From NCBI GenBank assembly GCA_013811715.1, contig JACCUS010000186.1:1-9777 (forward strand): a stretch of 9,777 nt of DNA, given 5' to 3'. The stretch's first letter is position 1. The number at the start of each line of letters is the position of its first letter. This DNA comes from Nocardioidaceae bacterium (GTDB lineage Bacteria; Actinomycetota; Actinomycetes; Propionibacteriales; Nocardioidaceae). A program made the position numbers and the translations under genes. Shown piece after piece: positions 1 to 5,929 of this stretch. Under the pieces are notes generated by a model, which was not told the origin of the DNA, made no database searches, and saw only the letters and a program-made list of their open reading frames with translations.

Positions 1-886
1 CTGGCCGGCGCGGGCCCGGGTCGACGCCGCGCTGGAGTCCGGCCAGCGGGTCGGCACCTTCTACGACCCGATGCTGGGCAAGGTCATCGTCTCCGGCACG
101 ACCCGGGAGGCGGCCCGTCGAGCGCTCGTCAACGCGTTAGACGACACCGCGGTCCTCGGACTCACCACGAACCTGGGATTCCTGCGGCAGCTCGCCGCCT
201 CCGACGCCTATCGGGACTGCGAGATCGACACCGGCTGGCTCGACAGCCATCCGGACGCCTTCGTGCTGGAGACGCCGATCCCGGCCTGGTGCCTGGCGGC
301 GTGGTCGCTGGCGGTCGCGCATGACGGCGACCCCCGGCACCCCTTCGGCGCGAACGACGGGTGGCGTGCGGGCGGCGAGCCGGCGGCAGTGCCCATCGAG
401 CTCACCGCGGACGACACCGACACGCGGGTGCTCTCGGTGGATGTGGCGGCTGGGGTGATCACGGGGCCGCACCGCACGGTCGCCGTACGCCCGCTCGCGG
501 AGGAGGGCGAGCGGGTCCGGCTGGAGCTCGACGACGAGGTGCACGAGGGGCACGTTCTCGTCACGTCCGGGTCTGTGCTCGTCGGCTACCACGGGCAGAG
601 CTACGTCTTCGAGCGTCCGGACGCGTTCGGTCCGGGCGGGAGCGCCGCCGCCGGAGACGGCTCGGTGACCGCGCCGATGCCGGGCACGGTGCTTGCGGTG
701 CACGTCGCCGTGGGCACGACCGTTGCCGAAGGCGACACGCTCGGCGTGCTCGAGGCGATGAAGATGGAGCTCGCGCTGAAGGCGCCGTTCGCCGGCGTCG
801 TCACCGAGGTCGACGCCGAGGTCGGCGGGCAGGTCGACCTCGGGCGTCGGTTGTTCATCGTCGGGGGGCACGGTGGCGAAGGGTGA
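1..886 (+). CDS. Acyl-CoA carboxylase alpha subunit (biotin carboxylase + biotin carrier), 3' part; probably methylcrotonyl-CoA carboxylase
   Basis: The open frame enters from the left edge (first whole codon at base 2), so the N-terminal ATP-grasp part of biotin carboxylase is missing; about 294 of an expected 650 or so residues are visible. Visible residues 17-27 (RVGTFYDPMLG) and a later GLTTNLGFLRQL are the end of the biotin carboxylase C-terminal domain. A linker of the kind seen in acyl-CoA carboxylase alpha chains follows. The last 80 residues form a biotinyl domain with the biotin-attachment motif EAMKMEL; the lysine codon is 761-763, about 40 residues from the C-terminus, as usual. 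The protein would carboxylate its own biotin with ATP and bicarbonate and pass CO2 to a separate carboxyltransferase beta subunit, which is not in the window. The stop codon overlaps the start of HMG-CoA lyase, which makes the methylcrotonyl-CoA enzyme of leucine degradation (LiuD/MccA) the best guess. An acetyl/propionyl-CoA carboxylase alpha chain cannot be excluded from this portion alone. Confidence 0.93.
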   Translation, partial: WPARARVDAALESGQRVGTFYDPMLGKVIVSGTTREAARRALVNALDDTAVLGLTTNLGFLRQLAASDAYRDCEIDTGWLDSHPDAFVLETPIPAWCLAAWSLAVAHDGDPRHPFGANDGWRAGGEPAAVPIELTADDTDTRVLSVDVAAGVITGPHRTVAVRPLAEEGERVRLELDDEVHEGHVLVTSGSVLVGYHGQSYVFERPDAFGPGGSAAAGDGSVTAPMPGTVLAVHVAVGTTVAEGDTLGVLEAMKMELALKAPFAGVVTEVDAEVGGQVDLGRRLFIVGGHGGEG

Positions 887-1809
887 AGCGCACACCGCAG
901 GTCGAGGCGACCGAGGGCTTTCCGGCGAAGGTCATGATCTATGAGGTCGGCCCGCGCGACGGACTACAGAACGAGTCCGCGATCGTGCCGGTCGAGGTGA
1001 AGGCGGAATTCGTACGCCGCCTGGTGGCGGCCGGCTTGCAGACCGTCGAGGTGACGTCCTTCGTGCACCCGAGGTGGGTGCCGCAGCTTGCCGACGCCGA
1101 GCAGCTGATCGATGCGCTCGACATGGCGGCCGCGGCGCGGATGCCGGTGCTGGTGCCCAACGAGCGTGGGCTGGACCGTGCGCTCGACAAGGGCATCAGC
1201 GAGATCGCGATCTTCGGCAGCGCCACGGAGTCCTTCGCCCGGCGCAACCTCAACCGCTCCCTCGACGAGCAGTACACGATGTTCGAGCCGGTGGTGCGCC
1301 GGGCGCGGGGCGCTGGGGTGCGCGTTCGCGGCTACCTGTCCATGTGCTTCGGCGACCCATGGGAGGGCGACGTCCCGGTCGCGCAGGTGGTGGCCGCGGG
1401 GCACCGGCTCGTCGAGCTCGGCTGCGACGAGCTGTCATTGGGGGACACGATCGGCGTCGCCACCCCTGGCCACGTCGCTGCCGTGCTGACCGGCTTCGCC
1501 GAGGCGCGGGTGCCGGTGGGGCAACTCGCCGTCCACTTCCACGACACCTACGGGCAAGCCCTCTCCAACGCGCTGACTGCGATGCGGCACGGGGTGACCA
1601 CCATCGACTCCTCGGCCGGTGGGTTGGGCGGGTGCCCGTACGCCGAGAGCGCCACCGGCAACCTCGCCACCGAGGACCTGGTCTGGCAGCTGCATGGCCT
1701 CGGCATCGAGACCGGCGTCGACCTCGAGGCGCTGGTGCAGACCAGCACCTGGATGGCGGCCCACGTCGGCAAGCCCCCCGTCTCCCGTGTCGTCAGCGCC
1801 CTCACCTGA
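883..1809 (+). CDS. mvaB: Hydroxymethylglutaryl-CoA lyase (LiuE-type)
   Basis: 308 residues, the normal length for HMG-CoA lyase, which splits HMG-CoA into acetoacetate and acetyl-CoA as the last step of leucine/isovalerate degradation. It is a TIM barrel of the HMGL-like family. Visible motifs are EVGPRDGLQNE at residues 21-31 (catalytic Arg25 and metal-binding Asp26), HFHDTYGQ with metal-ligand His218 and His220, and the signature GGLGGCPYA with active-site Cys251, followed by ATGNLATEDLVW. All the catalytic residues I can place are present. The GTG start at 883 overlaps the carboxylase stop (GTGA), so translation is probably coupled; no strong Shine-Dalgarno is seen. An alternative start is ATG at 934, just before the first barrel strand, giving a protein 17 residues shorter. 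The order carboxylase alpha then lyase matches liuD-liuE. The gene ends 12 bp from the convergent EcsC-family gene. Confidence 0.93.
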   Translation: MKRTPQVEATEGFPAKVMIYEVGPRDGLQNESAIVPVEVKAEFVRRLVAAGLQTVEVTSFVHPRWVPQLADAEQLIDALDMAAAARMPVLVPNERGLDRALDKGISEIAIFGSATESFARRNLNRSLDEQYTMFEPVVRRARGAGVRVRGYLSMCFGDPWEGDVPVAQVVAAGHRLVELGCDELSLGDTIGVATPGHVAAVLTGFAEARVPVGQLAVHFHDTYGQALSNALTAMRHGVTTIDSSAGGLGGCPYAESATGNLATEDLVWQLHGLGIETGVDLEALVQTSTWMAAHVGKPPVSRVVSALT

Positions 1810-1821
1810 CCGGCGGCGGCG

Positions 1822-2496
1822 CTACTTGCGGGACCGGAGCTCCTTGGCGGCGTACTTGCCGATCTGGTAAGTGCTGTAGCCGTCCGACACCGCACCGACC
1901 CCGCCACCGACGACCGGCATTCGCCGACCAATCATGGCGATGGTGCGCTTGCCGGCGACTCGGGTGATGAGCTCGGCCGTGACCTCGCTGGCGATCTGGC
2001 TGTCGAGCCCCGGGTCGTGCGAGGGGGCGGTCGCGATCGCCATCGGCCTGCTCGGCAGCTTCTTCTTCTTGATCAGCGACTTGACGGAGTCCTCCCCGAG
2101 CATGCACGCCAGTACGGCGTTGCGGACCCGCGGGTCGTCCAGGTCGTAGCCGCGCAGATGGGCGATGCCGGCGACCAGATGGCATTGCAGCAGTGCCAGC
2201 CCGGAGATGTTCGCCGGGATCGTGACGGCCATCGTGATCAGGCCGCCCAGGTTGGTAACGAAGCCCTGCGCCCCGGCCATCCGCACGTGCGAGTCGACCA
2301 ACGCGCCGATGGCCTTGTCGACATTCCCGTCGTGTTCGGCCAGCCGTCGGTCGGCCGAGGGGGCGGCGCCCCGCAGTGGCCCCGCCCCGTCGACGGCTCG
2401 GTCGAACGCCTGCCGGACGAAGTTGGCAGCCGCGCCGGGCGCCTTCCTCCGAGCGACCGGTCGCGCCAGTTTCCCGACGAGGTTTCCTGCACCCAC
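1822..2496 (-). CDS. EcsC family protein
   Basis: 224 residues. The stretch around residues 75-128 (GFVTNLGGLITM, then IPANISGLALLQCHLVAGIAH, then LRGYDLDDPRVRNAVLACMLG) and the C-terminal PVVGGGVGAVSDGYSTYQIGKYA match my memory of the EcsC domain (named after the third gene of the Bacillus ecs operon). EcsC proteins are poorly understood; some are associated with membranes or transporters, but no activity can be assigned here. The glycine-rich hydrophobic segments at about 82-102 and 193-205 may be membrane-associated rather than classical transmembrane helices. A basic run (KKKK) lies near residue 140. The N-terminus is basic without a clear signal peptide. The GTG start at 2496 is fixed by an ideal AGGAGG seven bases upstream. 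The gene is monocistronic, convergent with HMG-CoA lyase and divergent from the DUF5302-like gene. Confidence 0.8.
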   Translation of the reverse strand: MGAGNLVGKLARPVARRKAPGAAANFVRQAFDRAVDGAGPLRGAAPSADRRLAEHDGNVDKAIGALVDSHVRMAGAQGFVTNLGGLITMAVTIPANISGLALLQCHLVAGIAHLRGYDLDDPRVRNAVLACMLGEDSVKSLIKKKKLPSRPMAIATAPSHDPGLDSQIASEVTAELITRVAGKRTIAMIGRRMPVVGGGVGAVSDGYSTYQIGKYAAKELRSRK

Positions 2497-2503
2497 GGTG
2501 GCT

Positions 2504-2509
2504 CCTCCT
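2504..2509 (-). promoter_or_regulatory. Strong Shine-Dalgarno (AGGAGG) of the EcsC-family gene
   Basis: On the minus strand the sequence AGGAGG lies 7 nt before the GTG at 2496. It is the clearest ribosome binding site in the window and decides the start of this gene. Confidence 0.75.
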
Positions 2510-2532
2510 GCTTGCGATGACCTCTGGCATCC

Positions 2533-2538
2533 ACCCTA
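2533..2538 (-). promoter_or_regulatory. Possible -10 box (TAGGGT) for the EcsC-family gene
   Basis: On the minus strand TAGGGT fits the TAnnnT pattern of actinobacterial housekeeping promoters. It would give a leader of about 30 nt carrying the Shine-Dalgarno. No convincing -35 hexamer is seen 16-18 nt upstream, so support rests on the -10 match and position only. Confidence 0.3.
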
Positions 2539-2574
2539 TTTCAGACTCATGGAACCCGCGGAGACCGCCCACGG

Positions 2575-2643
2575 CCTGGGGGCTGCACCCTCCACCGGCC
2601 GAAACGGCACTGGGTGCCAAATCGCGTGCAGCCCTCGCTCAGG
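2575..2643. other. Nested inverted-repeat element (possible structured RNA or operator) in divergent intergenic region
   Basis: A perfect 9-bp inverted repeat, GGGCTGCAC at 2580-2588 and GTGCAGCCC at 2626-2634, is extended outward by CCTG (2575-2578) and CAGG (2640-2643). Within the 37-nt loop are two hairpins that cannot both form: GCCG-AAA-CGGC (2598-2608) and GGCAC-TGG-GTGCC (2606-2618) share bases 2606-2608. The element lies about 50 bp before the start of the DUF5302-like gene and beyond the likely EcsC promoter. It could be a 5' leader structure of the small-protein gene, a short non-coding RNA, or a DNA-binding site. I recognise no known RNA family in it. Confidence 0.4.
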
Positions 2644-2694
2644 TTTGATTGAGTGGTGAGGTCAGTTTCAGCGAGTGATGCGTGAGGTGGAGTG

Positions 2695-2886
2695 ATGGCC
2701 AGCCAGTCCAAGCCAGGTCACGACGACGAGCAGCACAGGAAGTTCCGAGAGGCCCTCGATCGCAAGAAGGCGCAGCGCAACGACATGCACGCCGAGGGCG
2801 CAACCAACGAGGGGATCGGCGAGGTGCACAACGACAAACAGCCATCGCAGTTCCGGCGTAAGTCCATCGGGCCGAGTGGTCAGTGA
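2695..2886 (+). CDS. Small highly charged protein, DUF5302-like
   Basis: 63 residues, hydrophilic and charged, with no cysteine and no membrane segment. The pattern KFREALDRKK near the N-terminus and FRRKS close to the C-terminus resembles the small actinobacterial family DUF5302 as I remember it; the middle is Gly/Asn/His-rich and probably disordered. The function of this family is unknown. The ATG at 2695 was preferred; a GTG at 2692 would add one residue, and a purine-rich GAGGTGGAG just upstream can serve either start. The gene stands alone, with a nested inverted repeat upstream and a hairpin immediately downstream, so it appears to be its own transcription unit. Its GC content looks somewhat lower than that of its neighbours by eye; this was not counted. 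Confidence 0.72.
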   Translation: MASQSKPGHDDEQHRKFREALDRKKAQRNDMHAEGATNEGIGEVHNDKQPSQFRRKSIGPSGQ

Positions 2887-2892
2887 AACCGG

Positions 2893-2914
2893 CTCGACCC
2901 CACCGCTGGTCGAG
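2893..2914 (+). terminator. Hairpin after the DUF5302-like gene (likely terminator)
   Basis: CTCGACC (2893-2899) and GGTCGAG (2908-2914) form a perfect 7-bp stem with an 8-nt loop, starting 6 nt after the stop codon of the small-protein gene. There is no T-tract, which is common for actinobacterial terminators. It would separate the small gene from aat, which begins 22 nt further on. Confidence 0.45.
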
Positions 2915-2936
2915 GACTACCTAGGCACGGTCGCCG

Positions 2937-3611
2937 GTGGCGGTTGATCCACCCACGAGCCATTGGGTGTTTCCCGACCCGGTCGAGACGGATGACGACA
3001 TCGTGGCCGTCGGCGCCGACCTGGAACCGGGCACGATCTTGAACGCCTACCGGGCCGGGATCTTCCCCATGCCACTGGAAGGGATCGCCGAGATGGCGTG
3101 GTGGTCCCCCGTTGAACGGGGAGTCCTGCCGCTCGACGGGTTCCGGGTGTCGCGGTCCATGCGCCGGTCCGCGAAGAGGTTCGCCGTCACCGTCGACGAG
3201 GCGTTCGACGACGTCATCGCCGGCTGTGCCGACCCCGCCCGGCCGGGGGCTTGGATCGATGAGCAGATCGAGACGGCGTACCGGACCTTGCACGAGCTTG
3301 GCTGGGTGCATTCGGTCGAGGTCTGGAGGGGGGAGCGGCTGATGGGTGGCCTGTACGGCGTCGCGGTCGGCGGGTTGTTCGCTGGCGAGTCGATGTTCCA
3401 TCGGGAACGAGACGCCTCAAAGGTGGCGCTGATGGCGCTGGTTGAGCTGCTTGACGACGGTGAACCGCACAGGTTGCTCGATGTGCAGTGGCTCACCGAC
3501 CACCTGCGGAGCCTCGGTGCGATCGAGATCCCCCGAGTCGATTACGTCGACCGATTGCGCCGCGCGCTGGCGGTGCCGCTGCCGAAGCCCTTGACGACCG
3601 GGCAGAATTGA
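2937..3611 (+). CDS. aat: Leucyl/phenylalanyl-tRNA--protein transferase
   Basis: 224 residues, close to the usual length. Aat transfers Leu or Phe from charged tRNA to proteins with N-terminal Arg or Lys, marking them for ClpS/ClpAP-type (here probably ClpC) degradation in the N-degron pathway. Motifs in order: DIVAVGADL (21-29), AYRAGIFPM (38-45), MAWWSPVERGVL (53-64), WIDEQIETAYRTLHELGWVHSVE (106-128, read in two parts), GGLYG and GESMF (137-154), then DVQWLTDHLRSLGA (182-195). Glu151 and the Asp182/Gln184 pair match residues proposed for catalysis in the E. coli enzyme; the usual DCQ is DVQ here, with the Cys replaced by Val. An in-frame TAG at 2922 leaves GTG 2937 as the only start that keeps the whole N-terminal region; its Shine-Dalgarno is weak. 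Only 4 nt separate it from the glycosylase gene. Confidence 0.95.
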   Translation: MAVDPPTSHWVFPDPVETDDDIVAVGADLEPGTILNAYRAGIFPMPLEGIAEMAWWSPVERGVLPLDGFRVSRSMRRSAKRFAVTVDEAFDDVIAGCADPARPGAWIDEQIETAYRTLHELGWVHSVEVWRGERLMGGLYGVAVGGLFAGESMFHRERDASKVALMALVELLDDGEPHRLLDVQWLTDHLRSLGAIEIPRVDYVDRLRRALAVPLPKPLTTGQN

Positions 3612-3615
3612 CCGC

Positions 3616-4476
3616 GTGCCGGAACTCCCCGAAGTGCAAGCGCTGGCGACCGACCTCGGCTCGCGGCTGGCCGGCCGTGCGGTAGCCCGCCTCGACGTCG
3701 TGGCCTTCGCTGCGCTCAAGACGTTCGACCCGCCTCCGAGCGCGCTGCAGGGGCTGTTCGTCGGTGATGTCGACCGGCACGGAAAGTTCATCGACATCGA
3801 GGTCGACGAGCTGCATCTGGTGGTGCACCTGGCTCGTGGCGGCTGGATCCGGTGGCGCGAAACCGCCCCCGCCGTACCGCCGCGGCCCGGCAAGAGCCCG
3901 CTCGCGGCTCGGCTGCTGCTCGACGACGAGTCCGCGCTCGACTTCACCGAGGCGGGCACCCAGAAGCGGTTGGCGATGTACGTCGTCCGTGAAGTCGCCC
4001 AGGTGCCCGGGATCGCCCGACTCGGGCCGGACCCGCTGCGCGACGACTTCACGGTCGACGTACTCGCCGGCATCTTGACCCGCGCCGGGCGCTCGCAGCT
4101 GAAGGGAGTGCTCCGCGACCAGTCCGTCATCGCCGGGATCGGCAACGCCTACTCCGACGAGATCCTGCACGCGGCGAAGATGTCGCCCTTCAAGCCGGCG
4201 GCCATGCCGACCGATGACGTCGAGGTCTTGTACAACGCCATCGGGGCCACCCTGCGTGCCGCCATCGAACGATCAGACGGGCTGGCCGCGTCGGAGCTGA
4301 AGAAGGAGAAGAAGTCCGCGATGCGGGTCCACGGCCGGGCCGGGGAGTCATGCCCGGTCTGCGGAGACACGGTCCGCGAGGTGTCCTTCGCCGACTCGTC
4401 TCTCCAGTACTGCCCCACCTGTCAGACCGGCGGCAAGGCACTCGCCGACCGCCGCCTCTCCCGACTGTTGAGGTGA
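3616..4476 (+). CDS. Fpg/Nei family DNA glycosylase, actinobacterial subgroup
   Basis: 286 residues. The N-terminus PELPEV supplies the catalytic Pro2 and Glu3, and RHGKF gives the conserved Lys57. A helix-two-turn-helix follows (LKGVLRDQSVIAGIGNAYSDE, 162-182, with Asn177), then a zinc finger with Cys246, 249, 266 and 269. The protein should excise damaged bases and nick the abasic site. It differs from classical Fpg at the lesion-reading positions: the Met of HLGMSG is Arg74 (HLARGG), the DPRRFG loop is replaced by EAGTQKRL (112-119), and the zinc-finger Arg of AQRATFYC aligns with Ser261. A tail of about 15 residues follows the last Cys. I recall closely similar proteins in many actinobacteria, so this is likely a stable subgroup; substrate preference may be Nei-like or different. 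The GTG start at 3616 must be right because Pro2 must follow Met. A CAGAAT lies 7 nt before the start, possibly a weak internal promoter. Confidence 0.9.
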   Translation: MPELPEVQALATDLGSRLAGRAVARLDVVAFAALKTFDPPPSALQGLFVGDVDRHGKFIDIEVDELHLVVHLARGGWIRWRETAPAVPPRPGKSPLAARLLLDDESALDFTEAGTQKRLAMYVVREVAQVPGIARLGPDPLRDDFTVDVLAGILTRAGRSQLKGVLRDQSVIAGIGNAYSDEILHAAKMSPFKPAAMPTDDVEVLYNAIGATLRAAIERSDGLAASELKKEKKSAMRVHGRAGESCPVCGDTVREVSFADSSLQYCPTCQTGGKALADRRLSRLLR

Positions 4477-4505
4477 CCGCTCGCCCTCGTGGCAGGCTGG
4501 ACGCC

Positions 4506-4856
4506 ATGGCGCATGGTTTACACGAGGTCCCCGAGGTCGAGATGTCCGGCGTCCCCGACGAGCTGCCCGCCTCGCTGGTGGTCGTCGACGTGCGGGAGGA
4601 CGCCGAGTGGACGGCCGGGCACATCGAGCCCGCCACCCATATCCCGTTGATGGAGCTGTCGCAGCGCTTCGACGAGGTGCCGACCGACCGGCAGGTGCTG
4701 GTCGTCTGCCGGTCCGGTGCCCGCTCGGCGCAGGCGACCGCGTTCTTGCAGGCGCAAGGCTGCGAGGCCGTCAACCTCGCCGGCGGCATGAAGGCATGGC
4801 AGACGGCCGGGCGAGCGATGACGAGCGAGCGCGACGCCCCACCCGACGTCATCTGA
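4506..4856 (+). CDS. Single-domain rhodanese-like protein
   Basis: 116 residues, the size of one rhodanese domain with almost no extra sequence. Visible are VVVDVREDAEWTAGHI (25-40, the Asp/Arg start of the domain), IPLMEL, and the active-site loop VCRSGARS with the persulfide-carrying Cys68 and six-residue loop C-R-S-G-A-R. NLAGGMKAW (90-98) is the usual end motif. It probably moves sulfane sulfur in the cytoplasm to cyanide, thiols or a sulfur-acceptor protein, but the natural acceptor cannot be told. No signal peptide is seen. The ATG at 4506 leaves a 29-nt gap after the glycosylase; the frame is open further upstream, but those starts lie within the previous gene. It may be cotranscribed with aat and the glycosylase. 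Confidence 0.88.
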   Translation: MAHGLHEVPEVEMSGVPDELPASLVVVDVREDAEWTAGHIEPATHIPLMELSQRFDEVPTDRQVLVVCRSGARSAQATAFLQAQGCEAVNLAGGMKAWQTAGRAMTSERDAPPDVI

Positions 4857-4861
4857 CTCGG

Positions 4862-4903
4862 CCAGGGCGCGGTTGCCCGAGCGGCTGACCGATCAAGCCC
4901 TGG
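4862..4903. terminator. Nested hairpin between convergent genes (likely bidirectional terminator)
   Basis: CCAGGGC (4862-4868) and GCCCTGG (4897-4903) form a perfect 7-bp outer stem. Inside, CGGT (4870-4873) pairs with ACCG (4888-4891), and GCC (4875-4877) with GGC (4883-4885). The structure starts 5 nt after the rhodanese stop and ends 33 nt before the stop of the minus-strand hydrolase, the position expected for a shared terminator. No T-tract is present on either strand. Confidence 0.5.
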
Positions 4904-4936
4904 AGGTGACGCCGGCGACCGGGGCGACGGCCGGCC

Positions 4937-5782
4937 TCAAGGCAGGAAGTCGGCGATGGCCTCGGCCACCCGGGTCGGCTGGTCCTCGGGGGAGAAGTGC
5001 CCGGCGGCCGGTACGACGACGCGGTCCGCGGCGGGCAGCCGGGCCTGGATGGCGGCGCTGACGTCGACCGGCAGCCACCGGTCGTGCTCGCCCCAGACGA
5101 TGCGGGTGGGGGTCTGCATCCCGTCCAGCAGGGGCTCGAAGTCGGCGGTGTCCTGCTCGTCGAACCCGCGGACGTTGCGCAGCCATAGCCGCTGGCCGAT
5201 CTCGCCTTCCCACTGGTCGAAGTAGGCGGCGAAGGCGGCTGGCCCCATCGGCTGCTCGGTGGCGGTGCGCAGGTGCGCAGCGGCAACCTCCCGGAAGATG
5301 TGTGTCGGCATGGTCCGGTAGACGTCGAGGTGCGCCTTGAGGTGGCGGGTGGTCGCGGTGATCCACGGACGGAGCACGACCGCGTCGACCAAGACGATGC
5401 TCTGAGCCCCGGTTCCCTCGAGCAGGTGCGCACGCAAAACGGCGGCACCACCGATGTCGTGCCCGACCAGCGCCGGCGCCTCCAGGCTCCAGGTCTGCAC
5501 GAGTTCGGCGAGCACCTCGCCGTGGACGCGGATAGACACGGCCTGCTCTGCATTGCGTTCGGACTGGCCGTAGCCGAGCAGGTCGAAGACGTAGACCGTG
5601 AAGCGCTCGGCAAGCAACGGCGCGACGTCGCGCCACAGCACCGATCGGCTGGGCGTGCCGTGCACGAGCACCACCGGGGGACCGTCGCCCATGACATCCC
5701 AGGCGACCTGGCCGTGGGTGAGGCTGGCACGCTGTGCGAGCGTCCAGGAGGCGGGGTCACTCGACACGTCCCGGTGAGCCAT
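4937..5782 (-). CDS. Alpha/beta hydrolase with Asp nucleophile (epoxide hydrolase/haloalkane dehalogenase-like)
   Basis: 281 residues from the ATG at 5782, a full-length alpha/beta hydrolase with a cap domain. The oxyanion region is VVLVHGTPSRSVLW (37-50). The nucleophile elbow is GHDIGG with Asp109 in place of the usual Ser, the pattern of epoxide hydrolases and haloalkane/haloacetate dehalogenases. The acid is probably Asp234 (VWGEHDRWLP) and the base His262 (PAAGHFSPED). The helical cap lies about residues 135-215. The Trp that follows the nucleophile in classical haloalkane dehalogenases (HDWG) is Ile here, so dehalogenation is not supported more than epoxide hydrolysis; the substrate is unknown. 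An upstream TTG at 5809 is in frame but unlikely, because TAGGGT at 5790-5795 lies exactly 7 nt before the ATG, which points to a leaderless mRNA. The gene is divergent from the GNAT gene and convergent with the rhodanese. Confidence 0.87.
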   Translation of the reverse strand: MAHRDVSSDPASWTLAQRASLTHGQVAWDVMGDGPPVVLVHGTPSRSVLWRDVAPLLAERFTVYVFDLLGYGQSERNAEQAVSIRVHGEVLAELVQTWSLEAPALVGHDIGGAAVLRAHLLEGTGAQSIVLVDAVVLRPWITATTRHLKAHLDVYRTMPTHIFREVAAAHLRTATEQPMGPAAFAAYFDQWEGEIGQRLWLRNVRGFDEQDTADFEPLLDGMQTPTRIVWGEHDRWLPVDVSAAIQARLPAADRVVVPAAGHFSPEDQPTRVAEAIADFLP

Positions 5783-5789
5783 ACCAAGA

Positions 5790-5795
5790 ACCCTA
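5790..5795 (-). promoter_or_regulatory. -10 box (TAGGGT) of the hydrolase gene, leaderless geometry
   Basis: On the minus strand TAGGGT is followed by 7 nt and then the ATG at 5782, so transcription would start at or next to the start codon. No Shine-Dalgarno would then be in the transcript. No good -35 hexamer is seen at 16-18 nt. Confidence 0.45.
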
Positions 5796-5839
5796 TCCAG
5801 GGACCACAACCCGTGACCGGATGCGTTTCACGCCGCGAT

Positions 5840-5896
5840 TTGGCGAGTAACCGGTCGCCCAACAACCGCCGCCCGGGACCGCCAAGTACTCGCCAA
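5840..5896. repeat. Perfect 10-bp inverted repeat in the hydrolase/GNAT divergent region
   Basis: TTGGCGAGTA (5840-5849) and TACTCGCCAA (5887-5896) are exact reverse complements 37 nt apart. A second pair, CGGTC (5852-5856) and GACCG (5877-5881), nests inside. The half-sites lie between two divergent promoters, about 45 bp from the hydrolase -10 and 28 bp from the GNAT -10. This suits a regulator that binds both halves and loops the DNA. A hairpin in RNA is less likely if both transcripts are leaderless, since neither would include it. A second inverted pair, CGTGA (5812-5816) and TCACG (5828-5832), lies nearer the hydrolase. Confidence 0.5.
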
Positions 5897-5923
5897 GACG
5901 GCTCAGGTCCTCCGCTGCAACCG

Positions 5924-5929
5924 TAGTAT
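5924..5929 (+). promoter_or_regulatory. -10 box (TAGTAT) of the GNAT gene, leaderless geometry
   Basis: TAGTAT fits TAnnnT and is followed by 7 nt and the GTG at 5937, so the mRNA would begin at the start codon. No Shine-Dalgarno and no clear -35 are visible. Confidence 0.5.

Noticed and set aside
1074..1967. 297-codon plus-strand open frame overlapping HMG-CoA lyase in another frame.
   Set aside because: The Arg/Ala-rich translation is typical of a shifted frame in a GC-rich gene; the lyase frame carries all catalytic motifs.
4870..4891. The sequence around TTGCCCGAGCGGCTGACC resembles the D-arm region of a serine or leucine tRNA.
   Set aside because: No anticodon arm, variable arm or T-arm follows, and the bases are explained as the inner part of a nested hairpin between convergent genes. 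No integrase is nearby to suggest an attachment site.
5812..5832. CGTGA...TCACG, similar to a CRP/FNR-type site.
   Set aside because: The spacer is 11 nt rather than 6 as in a CRP site, so it is only mentioned with the nearby inverted repeat and not called as such an operator.
5273..5926. 217-codon plus-strand open frame opposite the hydrolase and reaching into the intergenic region.
   Set aside because: It is antisense to a well-supported hydrolase and shows no recognisable motif.
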